NCBI GenBank assembly: GCA_024516035.1
Contig: CM044959.1
Coordinates: 16,003,441 to 16,067,440 of the forward strand
Source of the DNA: Bactericera cockerelli
Taxonomy: Eukaryota; Arthropoda; Insecta; Hemiptera; Triozidae
Reading direction: 5' to 3'
DNA length: 64,000 nt
Shown: positions 9,377 to 18,972 of the stretch, one piece after another
How positions within the stretch are numbered: position 1 is the stretch's first letter
Layout of the letters: every line of letters begins with the position of its first letter
Translations under genes and position numbers: made by a program
The notes under the pieces: generated by a model
Told to the model about the DNA's origin: nothing
What the model saw: the letters and a program-made list of their open reading frames with translations, nothing else
The model's database searches: none

Positions 9377-9394
9377 TGCCCCGCACCTCCACCA
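9377..9394 (-). promoter_or_regulatory. Primer binding site, tRNA-Ala-like
   Basis: The minus strand starts TGGTGGAGGTGC directly after the 5' LTR with no spacer. Its complement ends GCACCTCCACCA, which is the 3' end expected of many animal tRNA-Ala species including CCA. The match beyond the first 12 nt is less certain, so the tRNA identity is likely but not proven. Confidence 0.7.
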
Positions 9395-9527
9395 TGTAGT
9401 AAATGCCACCATTTACCAAACCAAGTATGGGATCAGGTTAAATTGTCTAAGGGGTGAAACAGAATGTTGTCCTCCTTAGTCGCTATAAATCCAGTTGTGA
9501 TGGACCTCTATTACTAAGTCCAACTGT

Positions 9528-9631
9528 GGGACCTATGTCCATGTAAGGACCTATGTCCCTGTAAGGACCTATGTCCCTGTATGGACCTATGTCCCTGTAT
9601 GGACCTATGTCCATGTATGGACCTATGTCCT
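9528..9631. repeat. 18-bp tandem repeat in right LTR
   Basis: This is the counterpart of the block at 2104-2207: about six units with GGACCTATGTCC. Confidence 0.9.
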
Positions 9632-9633
9632 CT

Positions 9634-9663
9634 CCCATGATAGAACCTATATTCTATCATGGG
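9634..9663. repeat. Perfect hairpin in right LTR
   Basis: It has the same 12-nt arms and 6-nt loop as at 2210-2239. Confidence 0.85.
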
Positions 9664-9750
9664 TTTTAGGGCCTATGCCCCAGACGGTCTCCAACCTCCC
9701 CTTACAACCGTCCCTGTCCTCCTAAATCGAACCCTATGGTCCAGGACTAT

Positions 9751-10440
9751 AAGTGGCGCCCTATGGCCCACGTCTATACTAAGTGGCGCCCTATGGCCCA
9801 CGTCTATACTAAGTGGCACCCTATGGCCCACGTCTATACTATGTGGCACCCCACGGCCCACGTCTATCCTATGTGGCACCCCACGGCCCACGGCTATACT
9901 ATGTGGCACCCCACGGCCCACGGCTATACTATGTGGCACCCCACGGCCCACGTCTATACTATGTGGCACCCCACGGCCCACGTCTATACTATGTGGCACC
10001 CCACGGCCCACGGCTATACTATGTGGCACCCCACGGCCCACGTCTATACTATGTGGCACCCCACGGCCCACGGCTATACTATGTGGCACCCCACGGCCCA
10101 CGGCTATACTATGTGGCACCCCACGGCCCACGGCTATACTATGTGGCTCCCCACGGCCCACGGCTATACTATGTGGCACCCCACGGCCCACGGCTATACT
10201 ATGTGGCACCCCACGGCCCACGGCTATACTATATGGCACCCCACGGCCCACGTCTATACTATGTGGCACCCCACGGCCCACGGTTACACTATGTGGCACC
10301 CCACGGCCCACGGCTATACTATGTGGCACCCCACGGCCCACGGTTACACTATGTGGCACCCTATGGCCCACGTCTATACTATGTGGAACCCCACGGCCCA
10401 CGGCTATACTATGTGGCACCCCACGGCCCACGGCTATACT
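9751..10440. repeat. 30-bp minisatellite in right LTR, 23 units
   Basis: There are exactly 690 bp, 23 units of 30 bp without indels. Unit-by-unit variants match the left LTR, as expected if both LTRs were made from one template during reverse transcription. Confidence 0.95.
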
Positions 10441-10483
10441 ATACACACTGACAGACAGACTATGTATTTCGCCCTTGGCGACA

Positions 10484-10488
10484 TGGAT
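10484..10488. other. Target-site duplication, right copy (TGGAT)
   Basis: TGGAT directly follows the terminal CA of the right LTR and matches 1966-1970. Confidence 0.95.
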
Positions 10489-12430
10489 ACCTTCTTTCTT
10501 TCTTGTATATTATTTTCAGTAAGGAATTCTGGACTGTCTCAAGTTTTGTTATTTTTGTTTTGTCAGCTCTACCATAAGCTATAATCCCGTACTCAAGGGC
10601 CGATTGAACGAGAGCATGGTACACTTCCTTCAGAAGGTATAACGGTAGGAAAGTTCTGAGGGTTAAGAAAGGGTATATGTACCTTCTTAGTCTCTTAATC
10701 AATGCCTCAATGTGCGTGTCCCATCTAAGAAAACAGTCCATTTGTACCCCAAGATATTTTATATCCTTCACAATTTCAACAGCAGAGCAAGAGCACGAAT
10801 CCTGGCAGTCAGGACTCTCATGGACAACTAACATGGTCTGTGTGGGTAGTTGGGGTCTTTGTATGGCAAATGGCACTATTTTAGTTTTATCTGTGTTCAG
10901 GCGTAGATTGTGAGCCTGAAACCAACATTTTATTTTCCTCATGTCATTTGCCATTTTTGAGAGTACTTCCTGCCAAGATGATGCTCCCACTAACAAAGCT
11001 GTGTCGTCTGCAAAGGATACAAGTTTGCCTTCTAATTGTAGGTTATACAAGTCCGACACATATATATTATATAGAACTGGGGATAGCACTGTTCCTTGGG
11101 GGACTGAATATGGTTTATTATCAACAGGGTCGCTCAGAAAATTTTCTTTTATGGTAACCTTCTTAATTTTGTTATTGATTTCTTTATTAATATCGACGTA
11201 ATTATTTAATTTCACTCTCTGGGACCTATTACTAAGGTAACTTTTGAAAAACTCTAACCTTGTTCCCTTAATCCCTATCTGTTCAAGTCTCCTTATTAGG
11301 ATGTTGTGGCTCACTGTATTGAAAGCAAGTGAAAGATCCATCATACAGGCTGCTCCCTTTTCACTTTCGTCCATAATAGGATATATCTCTTCTACTAATT
11401 CAAGGATAGCGTCACTTGTGCTCTTTCCTTCTCGAAACCCAAATTGTGCTGAGTTAAGGATATCGTTTTCTTCTAAATATTTTACCAGCCTTTTTTTGAC
11501 ACACTTCTCTAGGATTTTTGAAAAAGTTGTTAATAATGACACCGGTCTATAGTTTTTTACGTCCTGTTGGTTACCTTTCTTATAAATAGGACAAATCACT
11601 GCTTTCTTAAATTGATCAGGGAAAACACCTTTCTTAATACATAGGTTATAAATGTGGCTTAATGGTGCCGAAATAAATGAACCAATTTTTTTAATTAAAT
11701 TTGTTTCTACCCCATCCCATCCTGGAGCTGTTTTACTTTTTAAATTAGATATTATCTTGCGAATTTCTTCTATTTTAATTTGTTTCATAAAAAAGTTACT
11801 ATGATTTTCTGTGTGCTCTTTTTCGAGAGAAGTGTTTATTGATATTATAGGGTCTGTGCCTATATTCACGAAATATTCGTTAAAATAATTAGCAGCTATG
11901 TGTATATTTTCCTTTACATTTATTATTGAACCTTCTATTTCTATTTTTTCGATATTTTGTTTCGTTTTATTTTTGTATTTTGATTCTTCATTAATGATAC
12001 CCCATATTTTGCGTCGGTCTCCTTTAGTTTCTTCAATTTGTGTTTTAAGATATTCTGCTCTGGTCGTTTCTAATAATCTGTTTAATTTATTTCTGTATTG
12101 TCTGTATGTTTCTATTAATTTTGTGTTCAGCGGCTGTCTTCTAACAAGTAAGTGAAGTTTGTTTCTTTTATTTATTGCATTTACTAACCCATTTGTGATC
12201 CATGGTTTTATTTTTTTTCTAGATTTGATGGTTTTTGATGTTGTACATTCTTCCTGAATTTCTTTTATTTTTCCTGTGAATAAATTTAGTGCATTGTTTG
12301 GATCATCATTTGAATAAATCAATTCCCATTTTTCTAGAGTAAGCTTGTTTATAATTTTTTCGTATTGTATTTCGTTTATAGTAGTGTATAAATCTCTTTC
12401 TTTAGAATTGGCTTGGGTCTTATTTGTTTT
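10484..12430 (-). pseudogene. Inner LINE ORF2: linker and reverse transcriptase, fused to outer LINE frame
   Basis: About 650 codons are open. The N-terminal part is a Lys-rich linker of the type between endonuclease and RT (with W-I-T-N and Y-R-x-Y-R-N-K-L). It is followed by RT motifs: T-A-P-G-W-D-G-V, N-Y-R-P-V-S-L-L, motif A M-D-L-S-L-A-F-N-T-V-S-H, S-V-P-Q-G-T-V-L-S-P, and FADD at 11003-11014. The first Asp of motif A is present, while the AFD commonly seen is AFN here. The endonuclease is missing. Upstream the frame runs without a stop into the outer LINE ORF2, giving one open frame of 1283 codons. Downstream it is cut by BEL, and the last eight or so residues of the open frame are LTR sequence. 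Confidence 0.88.
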
Positions 12431-14407
12431 ATCGATTTTTAGAATTACTGGGTAAATGGCATCATGATGTATCCTATCAAAACATTTTTCCATATCTGTG
12501 TATAGGCAATGCACGTCAGCCTGCTCGGAGATGGATCGCGCAACATAGTCGGAAAATTCTACTAGGTTTCCCACAGTAGATTTTCCAACTACGAAGCCAT
12601 GTTGGCAGGGGGAAATTTTACCACCTATATAGGGTTCTATTTTGGTGTAGATGAAGCTTTCAAATATTTTAGCTATGACATTTAGGTTGGATATGGGGCG
12701 ATGGTTTTCGATGTCTTGGTCACTACCTTTTTTGGGAACGGGTGTAATATTTGATTCTTTGAATTTTGCAGGGATTTCATTCGCTGTCAGACATTTGTTA
12801 AATAATATTGAAAGGGGTATTTTCAGATATTCCACACATTCTTTAAAAATTTGGGGAGGTATGCCATCAGGTCCAGGTGGTTTATTTGTCCGAAGAGATA
12901 AAATCTCCTGTTCAATGTCCGACATTGTCACCTCTTCAATGTGAAAGCCATCTGATTGTGTATCATTTGTATCTTGTGTGGTTGTGTTCGAGTATGTTGA
13001 AGATTGGGGGTTGTATGCTTCATGAAAGTGTTGGGCAAAGTAGTTTGTAATTGTTTGGGGGTCAGAGACGGATATGTTTTTGAATTTTAGCGTTTTATGT
13101 GTGTTGTTCAGTTTATTGTTTTTAGTGTAATTCCAAAATGGTTTGCTATTTCCTTTTTTTATGTCTTCTGTAATCTTAATTATGTATGTTTGAAAGTCTG
13201 CACGTATATTTTTTTTAGATTGCTTTCTGAGTTGATGGTATTCTTGTGTCTGTTTGTTTGTTTTAGATTTGGTTTTTCTTAGTCTTTCCTTTCGTCTAAA
13301 TGATTTTATTGTGTTTTTGGACCACCAATTTGGAAATTTGGGTGTTTTAAAGTGCTTCTTTTTAGGAACACACTTCTCAAAAACTTCATTCAGTATTTGA
13401 TAGAATAGTTCTGCTTGTGCATCAGCGTTGTGTTTTTCATTAAGTATATTCCAGTTGGTGTTTTTTAGTTCATCTAGGAGTTTTTTTATTTCAGCTTTAC
13501 GGAAGTTGAAATCATGTGAAGATGTGTTGTGTTTGGGAGTGTGTGTTTGAGGCAGTCTTTCACATTGAACATTGATGAGCAGGGGCGGATGGTGAGGGTC
13601 AGGTTTTACTAGACCGGGGGTGAGCTCAATATTTATGCAAGACTTTTTATTTCTTCCAGCCTTGAATCTCATCAGGTTACTAAAACAAAGGTCTAAGATA
13701 CGACCATTTTGATTTTTTATACCATTATGAGATTCTAGGTTGAATTTACTCATAAGGAGTTCCACTTCCTTGATGGTGTCTAGGTTTTTGTGGTTGCTAT
13801 TTCCCCACTGAGGAATATTGAAATCTCCCACTAAGAGAAGCTTTTTTTCGGTGAGAAGATCATGTGATTCTATACTCTCTGAAAATTTTAGGAATGTAGA
13901 GTGGTTAGTGGGAGGAGGAAGGTAGCACAGTCTAATGTACACTTCTTGATGATTAAGTGTACATTTTACCCATAATGTTTCAATTTCTTTGGTGCATTTG
14001 CTTATTTGTTTTATGTGGGAAATGGGAATGTTGTTTTTTCCCGCAATTATGAGCCCACCACCTCGTTGTTTTCCAGTCGTAGCAGGATCTCTATCCTGCC
14101 TAACCACCTGGTAGTTGGGTCCAAAAAGTTCGCGGGAGTTAATGTCAGGGGACAGCCATGATTCAACTATATAGATCAAGTCATAATCTTCATTCAATAA
14201 GTTCAAATAGAAGTCATGAGTTTTAGATTTAAGTCCCCTAGTGTTTTGGTAGTAAATACGTACTGTTGTAGGTGTGTGAATGTGGTGTGCGGGATAATGG
14301 GTGTGTCTCACTTTTCCTCTTATACTAGAGTCGTCGGGAAGGGATGAAAATTCTGGCTGGTATGTTGATGTGCTTGAGGGTGTGAGGAATGCATTGTTAA
14401 AATGTCT
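12431..14407 (-). pseudogene. Outer LINE ORF2: endonuclease and N-terminal RT
   Basis: The frame opens after a TAG at 14408-14410 and contains no ATG before the endonuclease; a GTG lies at 14309-14311. Numbered from that GTG, the AP-endonuclease-like domain has Y-Q-N-T-R-G at 21-26, Glu at 50 (V-E-S-W), G-D-F-N at 162-165, L-D-L-C-F-S-N near 207 and D-P-H-H-P-P-L near 240. A Lys-rich linker and the first RT blocks follow: K-P-P-G-P-D-G-I-P-P, N-H-R-P-I-S-N-L, Q-H-G-F, and motif A Y-T-D-M-E-K-C-F-D-R-I. Outer sequence stops shortly after motif A at the inner LINE junction. It overlaps ORF1 by about 88 nt in the -1 frame, so expression may have used frameshifting or reinitiation. Confidence 0.88.
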
Positions 14408-16173
14408 CTATAGGTATTTGTGAGTTGGACTTGTGAGTTGGGATAGTTATTGTGTGGTTGTGATGTTTGTTGGTAATGATGAGATGCAGGAGTATGGGTT
14501 TGGATGTTAAGATACTCATGTGTTATGCTGTTTGTTTGTGGGTTGAGTGAATTTTCTAAAGTAATTCTCTTAGGAATATTAGAGAGCTCATTAAACTGGG
14601 TATATGATAATTGGGGGTGAAATTGAGGGGTTACCTGTGGATTAGATTGAATTGGAGGATACCAATTAGGTAAGTATTGAGGGTTATAGTTTTGAGTGGT
14701 GGGATATAATTTCGTGGAATAGAGGAAATTCAAAGGGGGTGGTTCGGGGCGGACCTGGTTTACTTGTGTAAGTAACGGGCCTGATGGTATTGATAAGAGA
14801 GGAGGGATATTTGGGTTAGTTAACTTGTGATTATTGCCTCTCGTTCGTGTAATGTAGTTTTGTTTGATTCTACCACTGTATTGTGTTTGTTTCTGGTTGT
14901 TGCTGCTCTGATGGTTTTTATTATTGTTGTTATTATTTTTGTGTGATTGTGATGAGTTACTGGCCGTATGTCTTGTATTAATATTAAATACCAGTTTGAT
15001 TATCTTACTGCATATGATGTTCTTGGCCTTTAACTCCAAGTGTAGTTTATCTTGTGAGTAGTGTTTGATGTTGAGGAAGTTACCTGGTGTGATGAACTTG
15101 TAGTTTGTAAGGTGTTTAGTGTGGTATTTTATGAGACAATTCAGTTTGTTTATATGGTAATTTATTTTGTTTTTATCATATCTATGAGGTATGAGTATTA
15201 TCAGTACTTGGCATCTTTTGGTCAGATTGGCTAATATGTCTAGAGAGGATTTTATTTCGTGCCACGGGGTTTTAAATATATCGTTTGTGCCAGCAAAGAA
15301 TATCAATTGTGTTTGAGGATTAAGCTCTTCAGATTTGATTTCATTAACAATATCTGTTATAGTTTTACCTGGATTGAGTCTGCATCTAACCTGACAAGTT
15401 TTAGGAGTGATGTTATCTAGAATTTGTTTCAAATTTCTGACATGAGAATCTCCTGCAATCAAAATTCTATTTATAGCTGCATTATTAGGGATATTTTCAA
15501 TGGTATTACTAGGTGTGGTATCTATATGTTCCTGACTATGAATACTTAGATGGCTATCACTATCTATGTTACTTGATAATGTGGCAGTAGATGGGGTAGA
15601 TTCTGTCTGCTTTGCTCGTAGCTGCTGTTGGTCCACTTTCCATGCGGCTTCCATGGTTTGTAGTGATGTTCTCAGGCTCTCAATGGTTTGTTTCTGTTCC
15701 TCAATTGTTTGTTTCTGTTCCTCGAATGTTTTCTGCTCTTCTTGTTGTTCCTCTTTTGTCTTCTTCAGCTGGTCTTGTATTGTTTCTATTTTTTTCTGCA
15801 TTGAATGAGTAACTTCTGTATGTTCTTCACATTGTTTTTTAAAATTTTCTTGAAGCTGGTTCTTGCTTTTCGTGTCATCTTCAAGTAATTTTTTGTAATT
15901 TTGTTTATGTATTTCTAATTTCTTTAGTGCTACTTTTGCTGATTCCAAGTCTTTGCTGAGGTTCACTTCCAATGTTAAAGCGGTATTAAGTCGTTCAATT
16001 GTATGACTCAATTTTTTAGACAAGGATTCAGTGATTGTTGTGTTTGTTGACACTAATAATTCCCGGATTTCTCCATATAACTCGTAGGCAGTCTCTTGTA
16101 CTGTCAGGTCAAGTTTCTCTACATATTTTAGATCCATTTCTCTTTTTAAGATGTTGTTCTGGGTTCTATTCAT
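14320..16173 (-). CDS. Outer LINE ORF1 protein with coiled coil and SGNH esterase-like domain
   Basis: There are 617 codons with an ATG at 16171-16173 and TAA at 14320-14322. Residues about 50-190 are a long coiled coil with direct repeats such as E-E-Q-K-Q-T-I. Residues about 230-370 look like an SGNH/GDSL hydrolase: I-L-I-A-G-D-S-H (nucleophile Ser block), F-F-A-G-T-N-D-I (Asn block), and D-K-L-H-L near the end for the Asp-His pair. The C-terminal 240 residues are Asn/Gln/Ser/Pro-rich and disordered, with basic patches that could bind RNA. Coiled coil plus esterase is the known type IV ORF1p layout of some CR1-like LINEs; it is thought to act in the LINE RNP. The frame is intact although ORF2 is broken. 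Confidence 0.85.
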   Translation of the reverse strand: MNRTQNNILKREMDLKYVEKLDLTVQETAYELYGEIRELLVSTNTTITESLSKKLSHTIERLNTALTLEVNLSKDLESAKVALKKLEIHKQNYKKLLEDDTKSKNQLQENFKKQCEEHTEVTHSMQKKIETIQDQLKKTKEEQQEEQKTFEEQKQTIEEQKQTIESLRTSLQTMEAAWKVDQQQLRAKQTESTPSTATLSSNIDSDSHLSIHSQEHIDTTPSNTIENIPNNAAINRILIAGDSHVRNLKQILDNITPKTCQVRCRLNPGKTITDIVNEIKSEELNPQTQLIFFAGTNDIFKTPWHEIKSSLDILANLTKRCQVLIILIPHRYDKNKINYHINKLNCLIKYHTKHLTNYKFITPGNFLNIKHYSQDKLHLELKAKNIICSKIIKLVFNINTRHTASNSSQSHKNNNNNNKNHQSSNNQKQTQYSGRIKQNYITRTRGNNHKLTNPNIPPLLSIPSGPLLTQVNQVRPEPPPLNFLYSTKLYPTTQNYNPQYLPNWYPPIQSNPQVTPQFHPQLSYTQFNELSNIPKRITLENSLNPQTNSITHEYLNIQTHTPASHHYQQTSQPHNNYPNSQVQLTNTYRDILTMHSSHPQAHQHTSQNFHPFPTTLV

Positions 16174-16780
16174 TAGTATAAAGGGTTATTTGAATTTGAG
16201 AAGAGAAAAGATTATTTTTAAAGAGTGACCATAGTAAGTGGAAGGTCAGAGTAAAGTAACTTGCATGTTTGTTTTACATAGATAATGTTTGTTTGAATTA
16301 TATATTAAAGAAGTATTGCATAGATATAGTAAAATGTAATAAACACAACAAAGTTTGGTTCTATGTTACACACGCGCCGCAATTTTTAGAGATTTATTGA
16401 TATTATTGACTTGAAAATTTAGTCACGAGATTTGTTTTTTTGATTTTTTAGTTTCAAAAGCACTGTGTTCACAGTTTTTTAAAGTGTACATCACTAAAAC
16501 ACCAATAAACTGGTTATATTACACAAGTGGTTAATGATACTTTGGTTTTTAACAATATTTAAAATGTGAAAATCTTCGGACCGATTTTAATCGCGTCTTA
16601 TCACAAAATCGGCGGCTCTAAAAAAGTACCCTAGGTTAGTTATTATCTGATTTCAGTTATGTGATTGGTTGTTACCATGGTAATAACAACTGTAAAGGAA
16701 CTAGTAAAGGTGCCCGCTTTAGCGTCGTTCTTTAATTCGGGCCCTTGGACTTGGGGGGCTCTTCCAAGTTTTTTTTTTTA
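16174..16780 (-). other. Probable 5' UTR of the outer LINE and flanking DNA
   Basis: This is AT-rich sequence upstream of ORF1 with no coding potential. The LINE 5' end is not marked by any visible duplication. A shift to GC-richer DNA near 16560-16770 may mark the boundary or a promoter region. Confidence 0.4.
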
Positions 16781-16893
16781 ATTTGGGTTTACTGCATGGT
16801 CATATCACCACGGGTGTGTTACCCTCCATTCGCAAAAAACTCACAAACCTGCTGTCTTCACCTAGCTGGACGTTGCTTAACTTCGGTGATCGA
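16781..16893. repeat. Rep-I fragment followed by a partial 5S-like fragment
   Basis: About 16790-16850 (GCATGGTCATATCACCACGG, then CTCACAAACC) resembles the Rep-I copy at 59838-59973. The part at 16867-16893 (GGACGTTGCTTAACTTCGG) resembles antisense 5S rRNA and the copies at 30592 and 33127. This suggests Rep-I and the 5S-derived piece are parts of composite short retroposons. Confidence 0.55.
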
Positions 16894-17823
16894 CACTGGA
16901 GCCCCAAGTCTAAAATAATCACTGTAATCAGCAATACACTAGCATAGCACCATCTTTTTTCCCTTTATATCTTCATCTCCACAATCACAAAGTATTTGAA
17001 AGAAAGAGTCTTTATGAGGGAGATCCAAGACGAAATAAATGAATGAGTAATCGTGGTGGAAGAGTCATTAAGGCAATGAACAATAATAATGTGGAGGTGG
17101 AAAAAGAAGAGATGGTTTTTATCTCCGAAACATTTTGATACAATGAGAGCTTCATCAATCACAGCCTAGATTCTCACCCTCTCTCTCGCTTCCCTATCTT
17201 TTACCACATCTCTACCCAGGCCCGTTCTGAGGGCTTGGCTCTTGTTCTAAAAAGCCCTTTTACTCGCCAAATGTGCTTTTCAATCGTTGCACAATGCACT
17301 CTGATTTTATTTTTAGAGATTTTAAATCTATTAATTTAATTTATTTTCAAACATTAATAAAATTAATAAAACATGTACCTAACAATATTTTAAAAAGGTA
17401 TTCCTGCTGCATCTTCGATTGATCCGTAACTTCGTGGGTGGTATCTGGATGCACTCTGATTGGTCAATTTTAAGGAAATAGCCATTTAGAGTCCATTGCC
17501 TGACCGTTAAAAGAAATATTTGAGGATTATGAAAGTAGCTTCTGGAATTAGGGCTTGGTGTTACCAACCTTCTCCTGGAACGGACTACTGATTACCTAGA
17601 AATAAAATTAGATAAATAGATATCGGAAATATATTTTTCTGTCCAATCAAAAGCGGAAGTGGTTTTTTTGTCAGTAGCCTATGAATTTTACAAATACCAC
17701 TCACTTAGTAATATTTTCTTTTTTTCTTCTTCTGAATTTAAGGTTATTTTCATTTCATTCAATTAAATTACTTATTCAATATTTTTTATTTCAACGCTAA
17801 GTAGGTTCCTAGTAGTCTCAAGA
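16894..17823. other. Intronic DNA, no recognised element
   Basis: No ORF with domain signal and no clear repeat family. Small open frames occur at chance level. Confidence 0.6.
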
Positions 17824-17922
17824 ACCGACCTCAGTAGCTTGATCGATAAGGCGGCAGACTTGTAACTTGGATTTCGGTGGTTTAAGTTCCGGGTTCAGCT
17901 TATTAGTAAAGCGATTTTGAAT

Positions 17923-17954
<32 letters not shown>

Positions 17955-17955
17955 C
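17824..17955 (+). repeat. SINE-A copy, diverged, with 29-T tract
   Basis: The tRNA-like head has the family string TAGCTTGATCGATAAGGCGG and a changed B box (GGTTTAAGTTCC). It breaks down into a run of T at 17926-17954, perhaps an insertion of another element's tail. Confidence 0.75.
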
Positions 17956-18066
17956 TCGCAAGAACCTTATTCTGTGAAGTAAAACAGATACCTATATTTA
18001 CACAGGTATAAACTATATTATGTACTAAAAATTAAAACAAAATGTCATGGTGAAAACAACCCTCTC

Positions 18067-18067
<1 letters not shown>

Positions 18068-18105
<38 letters not shown>

Positions 18106-18262
18106 CTTTATTAGGTAGAACAAAAATATAATTATACAGTAGAATACAATGAAATATAAAGAAAAACAAAAAGATTAAACAAATACCTATACAAGAAAGA
18201 AAAAAAAAGAGAAATGTCCTACCTAAAGGGCGGGGTTATTGCCTGTGGCAATCTCTTCCACC
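18068..18262 (-). repeat. LINE-F 3' end, with 35-T tract
   Basis: On the minus strand it reads GGTGGAAGAGATTGCC, then GGCAATAACCCCGCCC, an AT-rich tail, and A35 (T35 at 18068-18102 on plus). The same 3' end recurs at least six times in the window in both orientations. This is the signature of 5'-truncated copies of one LINE family. The last codons before a conserved TAG read as a short W-V-E-E-I-A peptide in other copies. Confidence 0.75.
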
Positions 18263-18829
18263 CAACAATTTTAATCTAGTTACGACCCTGTTCCTACAAC
18301 TCACTCCACCCTGGAATAAATCATAAAACTACTCAATGAATACAAGAAATGCCTCACTTCCTTACTCCTTCACCCTTTCCTCTCTCTTCCTACCTCCGTG
18401 TTCCGTCAAATCTGTGGTTTCTCCCTCGATTCTTTCTTATCTATTCAATTTGAACACTTTTTTGTTACTCATCTCTTTCTATTTTATAGTTTTCTTTTCT
18501 TGACTATCTCGCTCTTTTTCACTCTTCTTATCTTTCTATTTAGTGTTTTGTGGTTTTTATGGAAATTTGTAAGAAAAATATCAAAAATGAAGAGATAGGA
18601 AAAGTCTCTTCATTTAGCGTTTTGTTGCTTTACAAAAAGCTTGAAAATGTTATAGAGATATATACTTGACGTGTACAAAATGTATTCATTTTAGCATTTT
18701 CATGCTTTTACTGGTACAATTCGGTTTCAGAATTGTGCTTACGAGTACGAGCTAATCCAAATCACGCGTGCTAATCCAAACAGTTCCTGGTTTTTGAAAT
18801 TGCTCATTCATAATAATAATAATAATAAC
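18263..18829. other. Intronic DNA, no recognised element
   Basis: Pyrimidine-rich near 18350-18560, otherwise AT-rich and unremarkable. Confidence 0.6.
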
Positions 18830-18972
18830 AATTTTTAGTGGAAGGTAATCACCAGGCGAGGTTAATGCTCAAAGCATTTTCTACCGCCTAACCCTCAGAA
18901 ACTTATTATTATGTGTTCACAACTCACAAACTCAAATTAAAGAGGAAAAATTTATGCACTGGGTGGGATTCG
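18830..18972 (-). repeat. SINE-D copy, 3' part
   Basis: TTTAGTGGAAGGTAATCACC and the string for GCTTTGAGCATTAACC (in complement) match the SINE-D copies at 45014, 53296 and 62218. The tRNA-like head is lost after GGGTGGGATTCGA. Confidence 0.8.

Larger units (their letters stand above)
1971..10483 (-). mobile_element. BEL/Pao LTR retrotransposon, nearly intact, 8513 bp
   Basis: Both LTRs, target duplication, primer binding site, purine tract, gag and pol are all present. The element is on the minus strand, so the right LTR is the 5' LTR. It is assigned to BEL/Pao by the order protease-RT-RNase H-integrase, the RT motif set (V-A-D-I-E-K-A-F and YVDN), the IPKLEL stretch in RNase H, the DUF1759-like gag and the DUF5641-like C-terminus. 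There is no env-like ORF between pol and the 3' LTR. LTR divergence visible by eye is one 7-bp indel, so insertion is recent. It disrupts the inner LINE ORF2. The one coding problem is a UGA between gag and pol. Without the element and one copy of TGGAT, the host LINE frame is continuous. Confidence 0.95.
9395..10483 (-). repeat. 5' LTR of the BEL/Pao element (right copy)
   Basis: The 1089-bp LTR runs TG...CA and is identical by eye to the left LTR except that it keeps 7 bp lost there. It should contain the promoter for transcription toward lower coordinates. I could not place the R region or a TATA box, because most of the sequence is tandem repeat. Confidence 0.95.
1141..12430 (-). mobile_element. 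Inner LINE, 5'-truncated, inserted in the outer LINE and itself split by BEL/Pao
   Basis: This is a second jockey-like LINE in the same orientation as the outer one. It is present as 12430-10484 (end of the endonuclease-RT linker and most of RT), then the BEL element, then 1970-1663 (ORF2 C-terminus) and a 3' UTR to about 1140. It has no endonuclease, which is the usual result of incomplete target-primed reverse transcription. The 5' junction is placed near 12430 where the protein changes from outer RT to an unrelated linker. The 3' junction is placed near 1100-1140 where outer RT resumes. AT-rich strings at about 12421-12436 and 1106-1136 look alike and may be remnants of the target duplication. 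I could not define an exact duplication. Confidence 0.8.
1..16173 (-). mobile_element. Outer non-LTR retrotransposon (LINE), two ORFs, interrupted by nested insertions
   Basis: This is the oldest layer of a three-element nest. Read on the minus strand it runs ORF1 (16173-14320), then ORF2 endonuclease and the first part of RT (about 14400-12430). It resumes at 1140-73 with the remaining RT and C-terminal region. The two ORF2 pieces fit together: the upstream piece stops just after RT motif A, and the downstream piece starts with the helix that normally follows it and then gives motif B (GVVQGS) and motif C (YADD). Jockey/CR1-like elements show this order. The 3' end lies beyond the window start. 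The 5' end is not defined and may reach to about 16.7 kb. Its ORF2 is broken by the inner LINE, so this copy cannot be active. That the pieces belong together is inferred from domain complementarity. Confidence 0.85.
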
